56,318 nucleotides of DNA from contig NZ_JARGPK010000044.1 of NCBI RefSeq assembly GCF_029212575.1, forward strand, positions 1-56,318. The letters are read 5' to 3'. The notes under the pieces are model-generated. The model searched no databases, had not been told where the DNA came from, and saw only the letters and a list, made by a program, of their open reading frames with translations. Position 1 is the stretch's first letter; every line of letters starts with the position of its first letter. The translations under genes were made by a program, and so were the position numbers. This DNA comes from Antarcticimicrobium sp. (GTDB taxonomy: Bacteria > Pseudomonadota > Alphaproteobacteria > Rhodobacterales > Rhodobacteraceae). Of the stretch, positions 10,925-18,138 are shown one piece after another.

Positions 10925-11118
10925 ACGCCGATGTTGCATATTTGCGCAGTTTCCGTGACACAAAAACAACATCTTGTGACCTGCTGAGCCTGATCCGGGA
11001 CTCCGGGCTTCACCAAAGGCCGGTTTTGAGGGAGTCTGGTATCGAGACACTCCCCCAACGGACCTTTTCTTCCTGTGGTTCGTTACCTTCCCCCCGCCTC
11101 AGCAGCGGGGGGTCTTTC
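10925..11118 (+). ncRNA. Candidate structured RNA or pyrF 3'UTR-derived small RNA
   Basis: About 190 non-coding bases follow pyrF. They hold a hairpin at 11030-11054 (GGAG/CTCC stem extended by TCT/AGA around GGTATCG), then a C/T-rich single-stranded stretch CTTTTCTTCCTGTGG, and end in a strong intrinsic terminator. This order of hairpin, pyrimidine-rich seed and terminator is common in small RNAs. No clear promoter is seen just upstream, so it may be processed from the pyrF transcript. I do not recognise a known family. Confidence 0.35.
11090..11118 (+). terminator. Strong intrinsic terminator
   Basis: CCCCCCGC (11090-11097) pairs with GCGGGGGG (11105-11112), loop CTCAGCA, followed by TCTTTCT. 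The T tail is only on the plus strand, so it ends pyrF or the candidate RNA and not the NUDIX gene. Confidence 0.85.
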
Positions 11119-11154
11119 TATGGGGCCGGTCTCTGCCCCCTCGCCCATGCCTGC

Positions 11155-11589
11155 TCAGCCGTCGTTCAGGCCGAGATACCGCGCCAGTTGCTCGGCGAAA
11201 TGCGGCACCGCAAGCGGGTGGCGGCAATAGTCCCCGGGCGGCATCAGGCGCCAGCACTGCCCCTCGTCCCCGAACCGCACCACGTGGACCAGATCGGCCG
11301 ACATATGCGCGACGAAAAACCAGACGCGGCCATGCGGACGCTGGTAGCTGTGCGACCAGCTCACGTCCCCGGGCGCGATCACGAGCCCGACCTCCTCGCG
11401 GGTTTCGCGCAGGGCGCAGGCGATCGGGGTTTCCTCCCCCTCGCGGCCGCCGCCGGGCAGATCCCAGTGGCCGGGCCAGGGAATGTCGGGTCGGTCGTCG
11501 CGCTGGATCACCAGCAGATCGTCGCCCAGGAACAGCGCCAGCTTGGCCCCGGCGAAGGGGGCGACGATATCGAGGGGTTGATGTGACAT
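11155..11589 (-). CDS. NUDIX hydrolase
   Basis: A 144-residue NUDIX-fold pyrophosphohydrolase. The Nudix box is complete: GGGREGEETPIACALRETRE followed by EVGL, giving the catalytic GX5EX7REUXEEXGU pattern. These enzymes cleave nucleoside diphosphates linked to another group; the substrate (for example oxidised dNTPs or sugar nucleotides) cannot be told from sequence. The start ATG at 11589 gives MSHQPLDIVAPF. It is divergent from the dinB gene with very short separation, and a role in nucleotide sanitation beside a lesion-bypass polymerase is attractive but unproven. Confidence 0.88.
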   Translation of the reverse strand: MSHQPLDIVAPFAGAKLALFLGDDLLVIQRDDRPDIPWPGHWDLPGGGREGEETPIACALRETREEVGLVIAPGDVSWSHSYQRPHGRVWFFVAHMSADLVHVVRFGDEGQCWRLMPPGDYCRHPLAVPHFAEQLARYLGLNDG

Positions 11590-11659
11590 GCTGACTGTTC
11601 CGCCGTTCCGGCCTATCCTGCGCCAGCAGTTAAGCACCACCACGCCGAGATTCCACCCG

Positions 11660-12934
11660 ATGCAAGCGCTTTGCCGTGATTGCCTGACCCGGTTCGAGCT
11701 GGCCGACGCCGCCCCGGCGCGGGCGCGCCGCTGCCCGTCCTGTGCCAGCCCGCGGGTGCTGGCGCATCCGGAACTGTTCGACCTGACCATCGCGCATATG
11801 GATTGCGACGCCTTCTATGCCAGCGTGGAAAAGCGCGACAACCCGGAACTGGCGGGCAAGCCGGTGATCATTGGCGGCGGGCGGCGCGGCGTGGTCTCGA
11901 CCGCCTGCTACGTGGCGCGCATCCGCGGCGTGCATTCGGCGATGCCGATGTTCCAGGCGCTGAAGCTCTGTCCCGAGGCGGTGGTGATCCGGCCGCGGAT
12001 GGAGGCCTATGCCGCCGCGTCGCGCCAGATCCGCGCGTTGATGGAGGAGCTGACCCCGGCGGTGGAGCCGCTGTCGCTGGACGAGGCGTTCCTGGATCTG
12101 TCGGGCACCGAGAAGCTGCACGGGGTGCCGCCGGCGGTGATGCTGGCGCGGCTGGTGCGGCGGATGAAGGCGGAGCTGGGCCTGACCGGGTCGATCGGGC
12201 TGAGCCACAACAAATTCCTCGCCAAGGTGGCCTCGGACCTGGACAAGCCGCGCGGATTCTCGGTGATCGGGCGGGCCGAGACGGCGGATTTCCTGCGCGA
12301 CCGGCCGGTGCGGATGATCTGGGGGATCGGGCCGGCGGGACAGGCGGCGCTGGAGCGCGCGGGCATCCGCACCTTCGCCGACCTGCTGCGCTGGGAGCAG
12401 CGCGATCTGCACGCGCGGTTCGGCACCATGGGCGAGCGTCTGTATCACCTGGCGCGGGGACAGGACCGGCGGCGGGTCTCGGCCAATGCGCCGATGAAGT
12501 CGATCTCGAACGAGACCACCTTTCACGAGGACACCGGGGACACCGAGATCCTCGACGGGCACCTGTGGCGGATGTCCGAGAAGGTGTCAGACCGGGCCAA
12601 GGCCAAGGGCCTTGCCGGGCGGGTGGTGGTGCTGAAGCTCAAGCGGGCCGATCATTCCCTGCTGAGCCGGCGCGAGACGCTGCGCGACGCCACCCAGATC
12701 GCCGATCGCATCTATCGCCACGCGCGGGCGCTGTTCGACCAGGTCGGCGACGCCGGGCCCTACCGGCTGCTCGGGGTGGGGATCTCGGAACTGTGCCCGG
12801 AGGCCGAGGCGGATATCTCGGGCGACCTGCTGGACCCGGGCGCGGCGCGGCGCAGCGGCGCCGAGCGGGCGACCGACGCGATCCGCCAGCGATTCGGCCC
12901 CGACGCGATTCTGAAGGGGCGGGCGTTGCGGTAA
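11660..12934 (+). CDS. dinB: DNA polymerase IV (Y family) with N-terminal zinc-ribbon-like segment
   Basis: A 424-residue translesion polymerase. After a short N-terminal segment with two CxxC pairs (CRDCL and CPSCA, residues about 5-32) comes the palm with AHMDCDAFYASVEKR and the catalytic SLDEAFLDLSG. Thumb (helix-hairpin-helix region MIWGIGPAGQAALERAGI) and little-finger domains follow. The cysteine pairs could bind zinc and are an addition to the E. coli enzyme. The ATG at 11660 opens directly on the cysteine segment; a start at 11588 is possible and would overlap the NUDIX start region. No SOS (LexA) box was recognised upstream. Confidence 0.92.
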   Translation: MQALCRDCLTRFELADAAPARARRCPSCASPRVLAHPELFDLTIAHMDCDAFYASVEKRDNPELAGKPVIIGGGRRGVVSTACYVARIRGVHSAMPMFQALKLCPEAVVIRPRMEAYAAASRQIRALMEELTPAVEPLSLDEAFLDLSGTEKLHGVPPAVMLARLVRRMKAELGLTGSIGLSHNKFLAKVASDLDKPRGFSVIGRAETADFLRDRPVRMIWGIGPAGQAALERAGIRTFADLLRWEQRDLHARFGTMGERLYHLARGQDRRRVSANAPMKSISNETTFHEDTGDTEILDGHLWRMSEKVSDRAKAKGLAGRVVVLKLKRADHSLLSRRETLRDATQIADRIYRHARALFDQVGDAGPYRLLGVGISELCPEAEADISGDLLDPGAARRSGAERATDAIRQRFGPDAILKGRALR

Positions 12935-12980
12935 GGGACGCGTGGCGGAGCCGTCCGGGTTTGAAGATCGTGCGCGGGAT

Positions 12981-13052
12981 GCCGGGCTGAAGCCCGGCCT
13001 ACGCCCGGCGACACGAACAACGCGATCCGCGTAGGGCGGGCTTCAGCCCGCC
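12981..13052. repeat. Composite inverted repeat of two GCCGGGCTTCAGCCC-type palindromes
   Basis: Two 24-base units face each other: 12981-13004 (GCCGGGCTGAAGCCCGGC then CTACGC) and 13029-13052 (GCGTAG then GGCGGGCTTCAGCCCGCC). Each contains its own hairpin and the pair forms a larger stem. It lies between the 3' ends of two convergent genes, so it may act as a bidirectional terminator or mRNA stabiliser. Similar GTAGGGCGGGCTTCAGCCC words are, to my knowledge, widespread intergenic repeats in GC-rich bacteria. Confidence 0.75.
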
Positions 13053-13073
13053 GCCGCCCTGGCCCTGCCCCCC

Positions 13074-13934
13074 CTATTCCGCCGCCAGCGGCAGCTCCTC
13101 GCGCCCGATGGCGGCAACCTCGGCGATGACGCCGCGCAGCAGGGCGCGGAAGGCGTCGAAATCCGCGCTGGGTTCGATTCGCTTTTCGTCCATGTAAAGC
13201 GCGCGGTCGATCTCCACCTGGATGGCATGCTGGCGGCGCGAGGGGCGGCCGTAGGCCTGGGCGACATAGGCGCCGGCAAAGGGCGCGTTGCGCGCCACGG
13301 TCAGCCCGGCCGCGGCAAAGGCGGCCTCGACCCGGTCGACGATCCCGGCGTCGGCGGCGGCGCCGAAGCGGTCGCCGAGCACGATTTCGGGGCGCGGCGA
13401 GGTGCTGCGCGCGACGCCGTCCATCGCCTCGTGCGGCATCGAGTGGCAGTCGATCAGAACCGCCTGGCCAAAGCCGTCGTGGGCCCGGTCGAGCAGAGTC
13501 TGCAGCGCCGCGTGGTAGGGGCGCCAGTAGTGGTCGATGCGGGCGCGGGCCTCGTCCATGGCGATCTTGCCGCGGTGGATCGCCCGGCCGTTGGCCACCA
13601 CCCGGGGAATCACCCCCAGCCCCGAGGCGACGCGGGGATTATGGCCGTTCCGGCGCGCGCCGTGAATCAGCGCCGGGTCAAGTTCGTCCGGGCTGCGGTT
13701 GAGATCGACGAAGGCGCGCGGCGCGCGGGCGCGCAGCAGCGGCGCGCCAAATTCGGGCGCCGCGTCGAACAGACGGTCGACGAAGGCATCCTCGGAGGAG
13801 CGAATCGCCTGGCGGTCCAGCAGCGAGCGCCGTACGAACCAATCGGGGTAGTCGCAGCCCGAATGCGGCGAGGCGAAGACCACACAGGACAGGGGCTGTT
13901 CGGGTTCAGCCAGGTGGAAGGCGGTCTGGGGCAT
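13074..13934 (-). CDS. N-formylglutamate amidohydrolase family protein
   Basis: A 286-residue member of the HutG/FGase family of zinc-type hydrolases. The N-terminal FASPHSGCDYPDWF, the FVDLNRSPDELDP motif, the central LIDCHSMPHEA and the late VEIDRALYMDE are family landmarks. In the histidine pathway the enzyme releases formate from N-formylglutamate; no hut genes are adjacent, so the physiological substrate is open. The ATG at 13934 follows GAGGAG and removes a long unrelated extension that reads into the tRNA region. Upstream is tRNA-Val on the other strand. Confidence 0.85.
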   Translation of the reverse strand: MPQTAFHLAEPEQPLSCVVFASPHSGCDYPDWFVRRSLLDRQAIRSSEDAFVDRLFDAAPEFGAPLLRARAPRAFVDLNRSPDELDPALIHGARRNGHNPRVASGLGVIPRVVANGRAIHRGKIAMDEARARIDHYWRPYHAALQTLLDRAHDGFGQAVLIDCHSMPHEAMDGVARSTSPRPEIVLGDRFGAAADAGIVDRVEAAFAAAGLTVARNAPFAGAYVAQAYGRPSRRQHAIQVEIDRALYMDEKRIEPSADFDAFRALLRGVIAEVAAIGREELPLAAE

Positions 13935-13986
13935 CGGCACTCCTCGCCGGAGAAACATAGCCCGCAAAAACCGCTGCCAAAAGCCC

Positions 13987-14015
13987 TTGATAACCTTGGC
14001 GAGTCCTTTTATAGA
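13987..14015 (+). promoter_or_regulatory. Near-consensus sigma-70 promoter of tRNA-Val
   Basis: TTGATA (13987-13992), 17-base spacer, TATAGA (14010-14015). Transcription would begin near 14022, about 60 bases before the tRNA. The leader contains two hairpins (GGCGCGG/CCGCGCC at 14027-14044, then CCCCA/TGGGG). Confidence 0.75.
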
Positions 14016-14081
14016 CCCCGCTACCGGCGCGGAAATCCGCGCCCCATTTTCTTTGTGGGGCCTTTCGATGCCGGGATTCAT

Positions 14082-14156
14082 GGGCGGTTAGCTCAGTGGT
14101 AGAGCACTTCGTTGACATCGAAGGGGTCACAAGTTCGAACCTTGTACCGCCCACCA
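14082..14156 (+). tRNA. tRNA-Val (anticodon GAC), CCA encoded
   Basis: A 75-base cloverleaf. Acceptor GGGCGGT pairs with ACCGCCC, D-arm GCTCAGTGGTAGAGC, anticodon arm TTCGT-TGACATC-GAA with GAC in the loop, T-arm ACAAG-TTCGAAC-CTTGT, discriminator A and an encoded CCA. GAC reads valine codons GUC and GUU. It lies between its own promoter and rpmJ. Confidence 0.96.
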
Positions 14157-14234
14157 TGAATTCACTGTCCCGGGCAACCGGGGCACCCGCCAACCCCAGG
14201 CGCTGGCCCGCGCCGCAGGAACAGGAGACAGGCC

Positions 14235-14360
14235 ATGAAGGTCAAGAACTCGCTCCGCTCGCTGAAGAACCGGCACCGCGATTGCCGGGTCGTTCGTCGC
14301 AAAGGCCGCGTTTACGTGGTCAACAAGACCCAGCGCCGGTTCAAGGCCCGCCAGGGCTGA
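14235..14360 (+). CDS. rpmJ: 50S ribosomal protein L36 (bL36), short basic form
   Basis: A 41-residue strongly basic protein starting [17 protein letters not shown] and ending RRFKARQG, the L36 pattern of alphaproteobacteria. Only one cysteine is present, so the zinc-binding set seen in the other L36 form is missing. CAGGAGACAGGCC precedes the ATG. It is downstream of tRNA-Val and may be on the same transcript; a terminator follows. Confidence 0.95.
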   Translation: MKVKNSLRSLKNRHRDCRVVRRKGRVYVVNKTQRRFKARQG

Positions 14361-14383
14361 GAATTCCGCCCGCCGGAAGATCA

Positions 14384-14413
14384 AAAACCGCGCCCCACAA
14401 GGCGCGGTTTTTC
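14384..14413 (+). terminator. Rho-independent terminator after rpmJ
   Basis: AAAACCGCGCC (14384-14394) pairs with GGCGCGGTTTT (14401-14411), followed by further T. Confidence 0.85.
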
Positions 14414-14494
14414 GCGTTGGCGGCGGGTCGCCGCGCGGTCTTTTCCGACTGATTGACTCGGTTTTGGATTTGCATGCGGCGCGGAATCAGGTAT

Positions 14495-14507
14495 CTGATT
14501 AAATCAG
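14495..14507 (+). promoter_or_regulatory. Perfect 13-bp palindrome, candidate iron-responsive operator of fbpA
   Basis: CTGATT-A-AATCAG, 42 bases before the fbpA start codon. A weak TTGCAT...TATCTG pair places it over the -10 region, where a bound repressor would block transcription. Iron uptake genes of Rhodobacterales are known to carry palindromic iron boxes; which regulator (RirA, Irr or other) binds here cannot be decided by eye. Confidence 0.55.
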
Positions 14508-14548
14508 TCGGACATTCTCTGTCCGAACCCGGAAATCGCAAGGGACAC

Positions 14549-15571
14549 ATGATGCGACAGATACTGACATATGGCACCGTGGCGCTGATGACGGCGCTGG
14601 CCCCGGCGGCAGCGCTGGCCGAGGGCGAGGTCAACATTTACTCTTCCCGCCACTACGACACCGACGAGCGGCTCTACTCCGATTTCGAGGCGGCCACGGG
14701 CATCACCGTCAACCGGATCGAGGGCAAGGCCGACGAGCTGATCGCGCGGATGCAGGCCGAGGGCCGCAATTCCCCCGCCGACATCCTTCTCACGGTCGAT
14801 ACCTCGCGGTTGAAGCGGGCCAAGGACGCCGGTGTGCTGCAATCCATCGACAGCGCCGTTCTCGAGACGCGCGTGCCCGGCTATCTTCAGGACGCCGACA
14901 ACCAGTGGTTCGGCTTCTCGCAGCGGGCGCGGATCATCTTTTACGACAAGGCCGAGGTCAACGACCCGCCGCGCACCTATCTCGATCTCTCCGATCCCAG
15001 GTACAAGGGGCTGGTCTGCATCCGGTCCTCGTCGAACACCTATAACCAGACGCTGCTGGCCTCGATCATCGAGAATCACGGGCCGGACACCGCCCGCGCC
15101 TGGGCCAAGGGCGTGGTCGCCAACATGGCCCGCGCACCGCAGGGCGGCGACACTGACCAGCTGCGCGGCATCGTCTCGGGCGAGTGCGAGATCGCGGTCT
15201 CCAACAGCTATTACTTCGCCCGCGCCATCCGGACCGACGTGAAGGGGGTCAGCGACCAGATCGGCATGATCGGCTGGGTGTTCCCGTCGCAGAACGCCGA
15301 AGGGGCGCATATGAACCTGTCGGGCGGCGGCGTGGCGGTGCATGCGCCGCACCGCGACAACGCGATCAGGTTCCTGGAGTACCTGGCCAGCGAGCAGGCG
15401 CAGAAGTATTTCTCGGCCGGCAATGACGAATACCCGGCGGTTCCGGGGGTCGGCCTGTCGCCGAGCGTTGCCGCACTCGGGTTCTTCAAGCCCGACGATG
15501 TGGACCTTTCGGCGGTGGCGGCGCGGCTGCCGGAGGCGCAGAAGATCTTCAACGAGGTCGGCTGGGAGTAA
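14549..15571 (+). CDS. fbpA: FbpA, periplasmic Fe(3+)-binding protein of an iron ABC transporter
   Basis: A 340-residue extracytoplasmic solute-binding protein. A signal peptide spans about residues 1-24 (MMRQILTYGTVALMTALAP, cut after AALA). The mature start EGEVNIYSSRHYDTDE and the tyrosine pair in AVSNSYYFARAIR are the iron ligands expected in the FbpA/AfuA family. The ATG at 14549 opens the signal peptide with AAGGGA upstream. Its permease gene is the convergent neighbour on the other strand; no ATPase gene is present in the window. Iron limitation probably induces it through the upstream palindrome. Confidence 0.93.
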   Translation: MMRQILTYGTVALMTALAPAAALAEGEVNIYSSRHYDTDERLYSDFEAATGITVNRIEGKADELIARMQAEGRNSPADILLTVDTSRLKRAKDAGVLQSIDSAVLETRVPGYLQDADNQWFGFSQRARIIFYDKAEVNDPPRTYLDLSDPRYKGLVCIRSSSNTYNQTLLASIIENHGPDTARAWAKGVVANMARAPQGGDTDQLRGIVSGECEIAVSNSYYFARAIRTDVKGVSDQIGMIGWVFPSQNAEGAHMNLSGGGVAVHAPHRDNAIRFLEYLASEQAQKYFSAGNDEYPAVPGVGLSPSVAALGFFKPDDVDLSAVAARLPEAQKIFNEVGWE

Positions 15572-15594
15572 GCTCCGCGTTTATCGGCTACGTG

Positions 15595-15624
15595 GGCGCG
15601 GGGGGCTTCTTCCCGCGCCTTTTT
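15595..15624 (+). terminator. Rho-independent terminator of fbpA
   Basis: GGCGCGGG (15595-15602) pairs with CCCGCGCC (15612-15619) and is followed by TTTTT. Confidence 0.85.
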
Positions 15625-15684
15625 CGTGGACCCTTTTCGTGGGCCTGGCACCGGGGGCCTGGCACTGGGGGTGGGCGGCGGATC

Positions 15685-15786
15685 GAGTATTTGAAACGAG
15701 AAGAAGGGCGGCCCGTTTCCCCTTCTTCTCGTTGCGAAATACTCCGGGGGGACGCGCGCCAGCGCGGCGGGGGCAGCGCCCCCGGC
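15685..15786. repeat. Dispersed GAGTATTTG intergenic repeat, two facing copies plus GC-rich hairpins
   Basis: The plus-strand copy at 15685-15706 begins GAGTATTTGAAACGAG and ends with AAGAAG. A reverse-complement copy lies at 15722-15744 with a one-base insertion and small changes, so the pair forms a long stem-loop. It is followed by GC-rich hairpins (around 15750-15786, including GGGGGC-AGC-GCCCCC). An exactly identical 22-base copy occurs at 46797-46818 and a related element at 30119-30168. The element sits between the convergent fbpA and fbpB 3' ends. Confidence 0.8.
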
Positions 15787-15796
15787 AAGACGACCC

Positions 15797-17482
15797 TCAG
15801 TCGCGGCGCCCGACCTGTCTGCAGATCAGGATCACCGGCAAAAGCCCCACCGCCATGATCACCAGCGAGGGCACCGCCGCCCCCTCGAGCCGTTCGTCGG
15901 AGGCCAGCCGATAGGCCTGCACCGCCAGCGTGTCGTAGTTGAAGGGGCGCATGATCAGGGTGGCCGGCAGTTCCTTCATCACGTCGACGAAGACAATCAG
16001 CAGCGCGGTCATCAGGCTGGGGGTGAGGATCGGAAGGTGGATGCGGCGCAGCGTGCCCAGGGGCGATTCCCCCAGCGAGCGGGCGGCGGCGTCCATGTTC
16101 ACGTGCACCGTGCTTTGGCCGCCCTCGTAGGCGCCAAGTGCTGCGGCGAGGAAACGCACCATGTAGGCCGCGACCAGCAGCCAGATCGACCCGGTGATCA
16201 AAAGCCCGGTGGAGATGTCGAAGGTGTCGCGCATCCAGCCGTCGAGCGCGTTGTCGAAGGCGGCGAAGGGCACCAGCAGCCCCACCGCGATCACCCCGCC
16301 GGGCACCGCGTAGCCCAGCCGCGCCAGATAGGCGGCGATCCCCGACCTGCGCCCCGGGCGCAGCCGCTGGAAGAAGCCGACGATGATGGCGGCGCAGAGC
16401 GTGACCACCGCTGCGGTCCCGGCCAGTGTGACAGAGTTGCGGATGAAGCCGGTGTAGCGGCTGCTGAGCAGGTTCTGCTCGGAGCCCAGCCCCATGACCA
16501 GAAGGACCACCGCCGGCAGCAGGAAGCCGAGCAGCACCGGCGTGGCGCAGAGCGCGAAGGCCAGCGCGGCGCGCAGCCCGGTGAGCGGCGCCGGCGGCAT
16601 CTTCATGTGGCGCTTGCCGGCGTGGTGGTATTGCGCCTTGCCGCGCGAGGTCCGCTCGGCCACGGCCAGCATCAGGGCAAACCCCAGCAGGCAGAGCGCG
16701 AGCTGGGCGGCGGCGGCACGGTCGGCCATGGTGAACCAGCTGGTGTAGATGCCGGTGGCGAAGGTCTGGACGCCGAAATAGGCGACGGTGCCGAAATCGG
16801 CGATGGTCTCCATCACCGCCAGCAGCACGCCGCCGGCGATGGCCGGGCGCGCCATCGGCAGGCTGACGCGCCAGAACGCGTACCAGGCGCTGTGGCCCAG
16901 GGTGCGGGCGGCGAGGAAGGCGCCCGAGCTTTGTTGCAGGAAGGCGGCGCGGGCGAGCAGGTAGACGTAGGGGTAGAACACCAGCACCAGCATCACCGCC
17001 GCGCCGCCGAGCGAGCGGATCTCGGGGAACCAGTAGTCGCGCGGCCCCCAGCCTGTGACCTGGCGCAGGGTGGATTGCACGATGCCGGGGTGATCCAGCA
17101 GGTGCGTATAGGCATAGGCCAGCACATAGGCCGGGAAGGCCAGCGGCAGGATCAGCGCGATCTCCAGCAGGCGCACGCCGGGAAACCGGGTCATCGTCAC
17201 CAGCCAGGCGGCGCCGACACCGATGGCAAAGGTGCCGAGGGCCACCAGCGCGGCCAGCACCAGCGTGGCGCCGGCATAGCCCGGCAGCACGGTGTCGAGC
17301 AGGTGGCGCACGGTTTCGGTGCCGCCGGTGAGTGCCGCAATCGCCACGGCGAGCATCGGCAGCAGGCAGGCGGCGGCCACGGTGCTGGCCAGCACGCCCA
17401 GCAGCCGGGTGCCACGGGCGCCGTGGCGGCGGCTGCCGTGGGGGGCGTAGTCGATGCCGGTGGCGTCGCTGGTCTGGGACAA
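15797..17482 (-). CDS. fbpB: FbpB, iron ABC transporter permease (two fused permease domains)
   Basis: A 561-residue inner-membrane protein with about 12 membrane segments, two binding-protein-dependent permease domains in tandem (residues about 70-270 and 330-550), as in FbpB/AfuB. It forms the channel for Fe(3+) delivered by FbpA. The second domain shows the conserved cytoplasmic loop with DAAARSLGESPLGTLRRIHLP; the first has LAARTLGHSAWYAFWRVSLP. The only good start is a TTG at 17482 preceded by GCGAGG. It is convergent with fbpA rather than in an operon with it, and the matching ATPase is missing from the window. Confidence 0.9.
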   Translation of the reverse strand: MSQTSDATGIDYAPHGSRRHGARGTRLLGVLASTVAAACLLPMLAVAIAALTGGTETVRHLLDTVLPGYAGATLVLAALVALGTFAIGVGAAWLVTMTRFPGVRLLEIALILPLAFPAYVLAYAYTHLLDHPGIVQSTLRQVTGWGPRDYWFPEIRSLGGAAVMLVLVFYPYVYLLARAAFLQQSSGAFLAARTLGHSAWYAFWRVSLPMARPAIAGGVLLAVMETIADFGTVAYFGVQTFATGIYTSWFTMADRAAAAQLALCLLGFALMLAVAERTSRGKAQYHHAGKRHMKMPPAPLTGLRAALAFALCATPVLLGFLLPAVVLLVMGLGSEQNLLSSRYTGFIRNSVTLAGTAAVVTLCAAIIVGFFQRLRPGRRSGIAAYLARLGYAVPGGVIAVGLLVPFAAFDNALDGWMRDTFDISTGLLITGSIWLLVAAYMVRFLAAALGAYEGGQSTVHVNMDAAARSLGESPLGTLRRIHLPILTPSLMTALLIVFVDVMKELPATLIMRPFNYDTLAVQAYRLASDERLEGAAVPSLVIMAVGLLPVILICRQVGRRD

Positions 17483-17606
17483 GGGGAACCTCGCGCTCGG
17501 GTGTTGCCCCTTTATCCTAGCTTAATGGTCGGATTTCCAGCGCGATTTACTGGACAGCATGGTAGGCTCTGCTACCGTCGCGGCATCGAGAACATCTATT
17601 TGGGAG

Positions 17607-18107
17607 ATGCAATTGAAAACCACCATTGCTCTATGCACCGGCTTGATTTTCGCCGCCGGGGCCGCCTGCGCCGACATGTCGATCGCGCTCGGTGGCGGAT
17701 GGGACGGAAAAAGCGTTCCGAAGGGCCAGCAGTGCACGCTGTTCGGAGGCAAGGGATCCACCCCGCCGATGACGGTTTCGAACCTGCCGGGCGGAACCGC
17801 CTGGGTCTATGTCGCCTATAATGACCGGGATTATCAGCCACTGTCGAAGAACGGCGGGCATGGCGTCATCGGCTATCCGGTGAGCGGCGCCTCGGCCGAC
17901 CTGTATTCGGTTCCCGGTCTCAAGGGGAAACTGCCAGGAAAGGCCAAGGTCGTCTCGGCGGCAAGGGCGACCGGGAAATACGCCTCGAAGGGCTATCTTC
18001 CGCCCTGTTCGGGCGGCAAGGGAAACCGCTATTTCGCGGTTGTTCGGGCGGTCTCGTCGGCCGGAAAGGTCCTAGAGGAACAGCGCGTGGAGATCGGCCG
18101 CTATTGA
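17607..18107 (+). CDS. Secreted protein of unknown function, weakly PEBP-like
   Basis: A 166-residue protein with a Sec signal (MQLKTTIALCTGLIFAAGAA, cleaved near ACA-D). The mature part has a GGHGVIGYPV segment and two cysteines (GQQCTLF, LPPCSGG) that could form a disulfide. The order of segments recalls phosphatidylethanolamine-binding-like (YbhB) proteins, but I am not confident. The ATG at 17607 touches GGGAG with no spacing; the TTG six bases further on (17613) has better spacing and could be the real start. It is divergent from fbpB. Function unknown. Confidence 0.65.
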   Translation: MQLKTTIALCTGLIFAAGAACADMSIALGGGWDGKSVPKGQQCTLFGGKGSTPPMTVSNLPGGTAWVYVAYNDRDYQPLSKNGGHGVIGYPVSGASADLYSVPGLKGKLPGKAKVVSAARATGKYASKGYLPPCSGGKGNRYFAVVRAVSSAGKVLEEQRVEIGRY

Positions 18108-18138
18108 CAGGGGAAGGGGCGGCGCCGTGCGCGGCCCC

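Noticed and set aside
16037-17821. Long plus-strand frame opposite fbpB
   Set aside because: Extremely rich in H, Q, G and R with no motif; a shadow of the permease gene.
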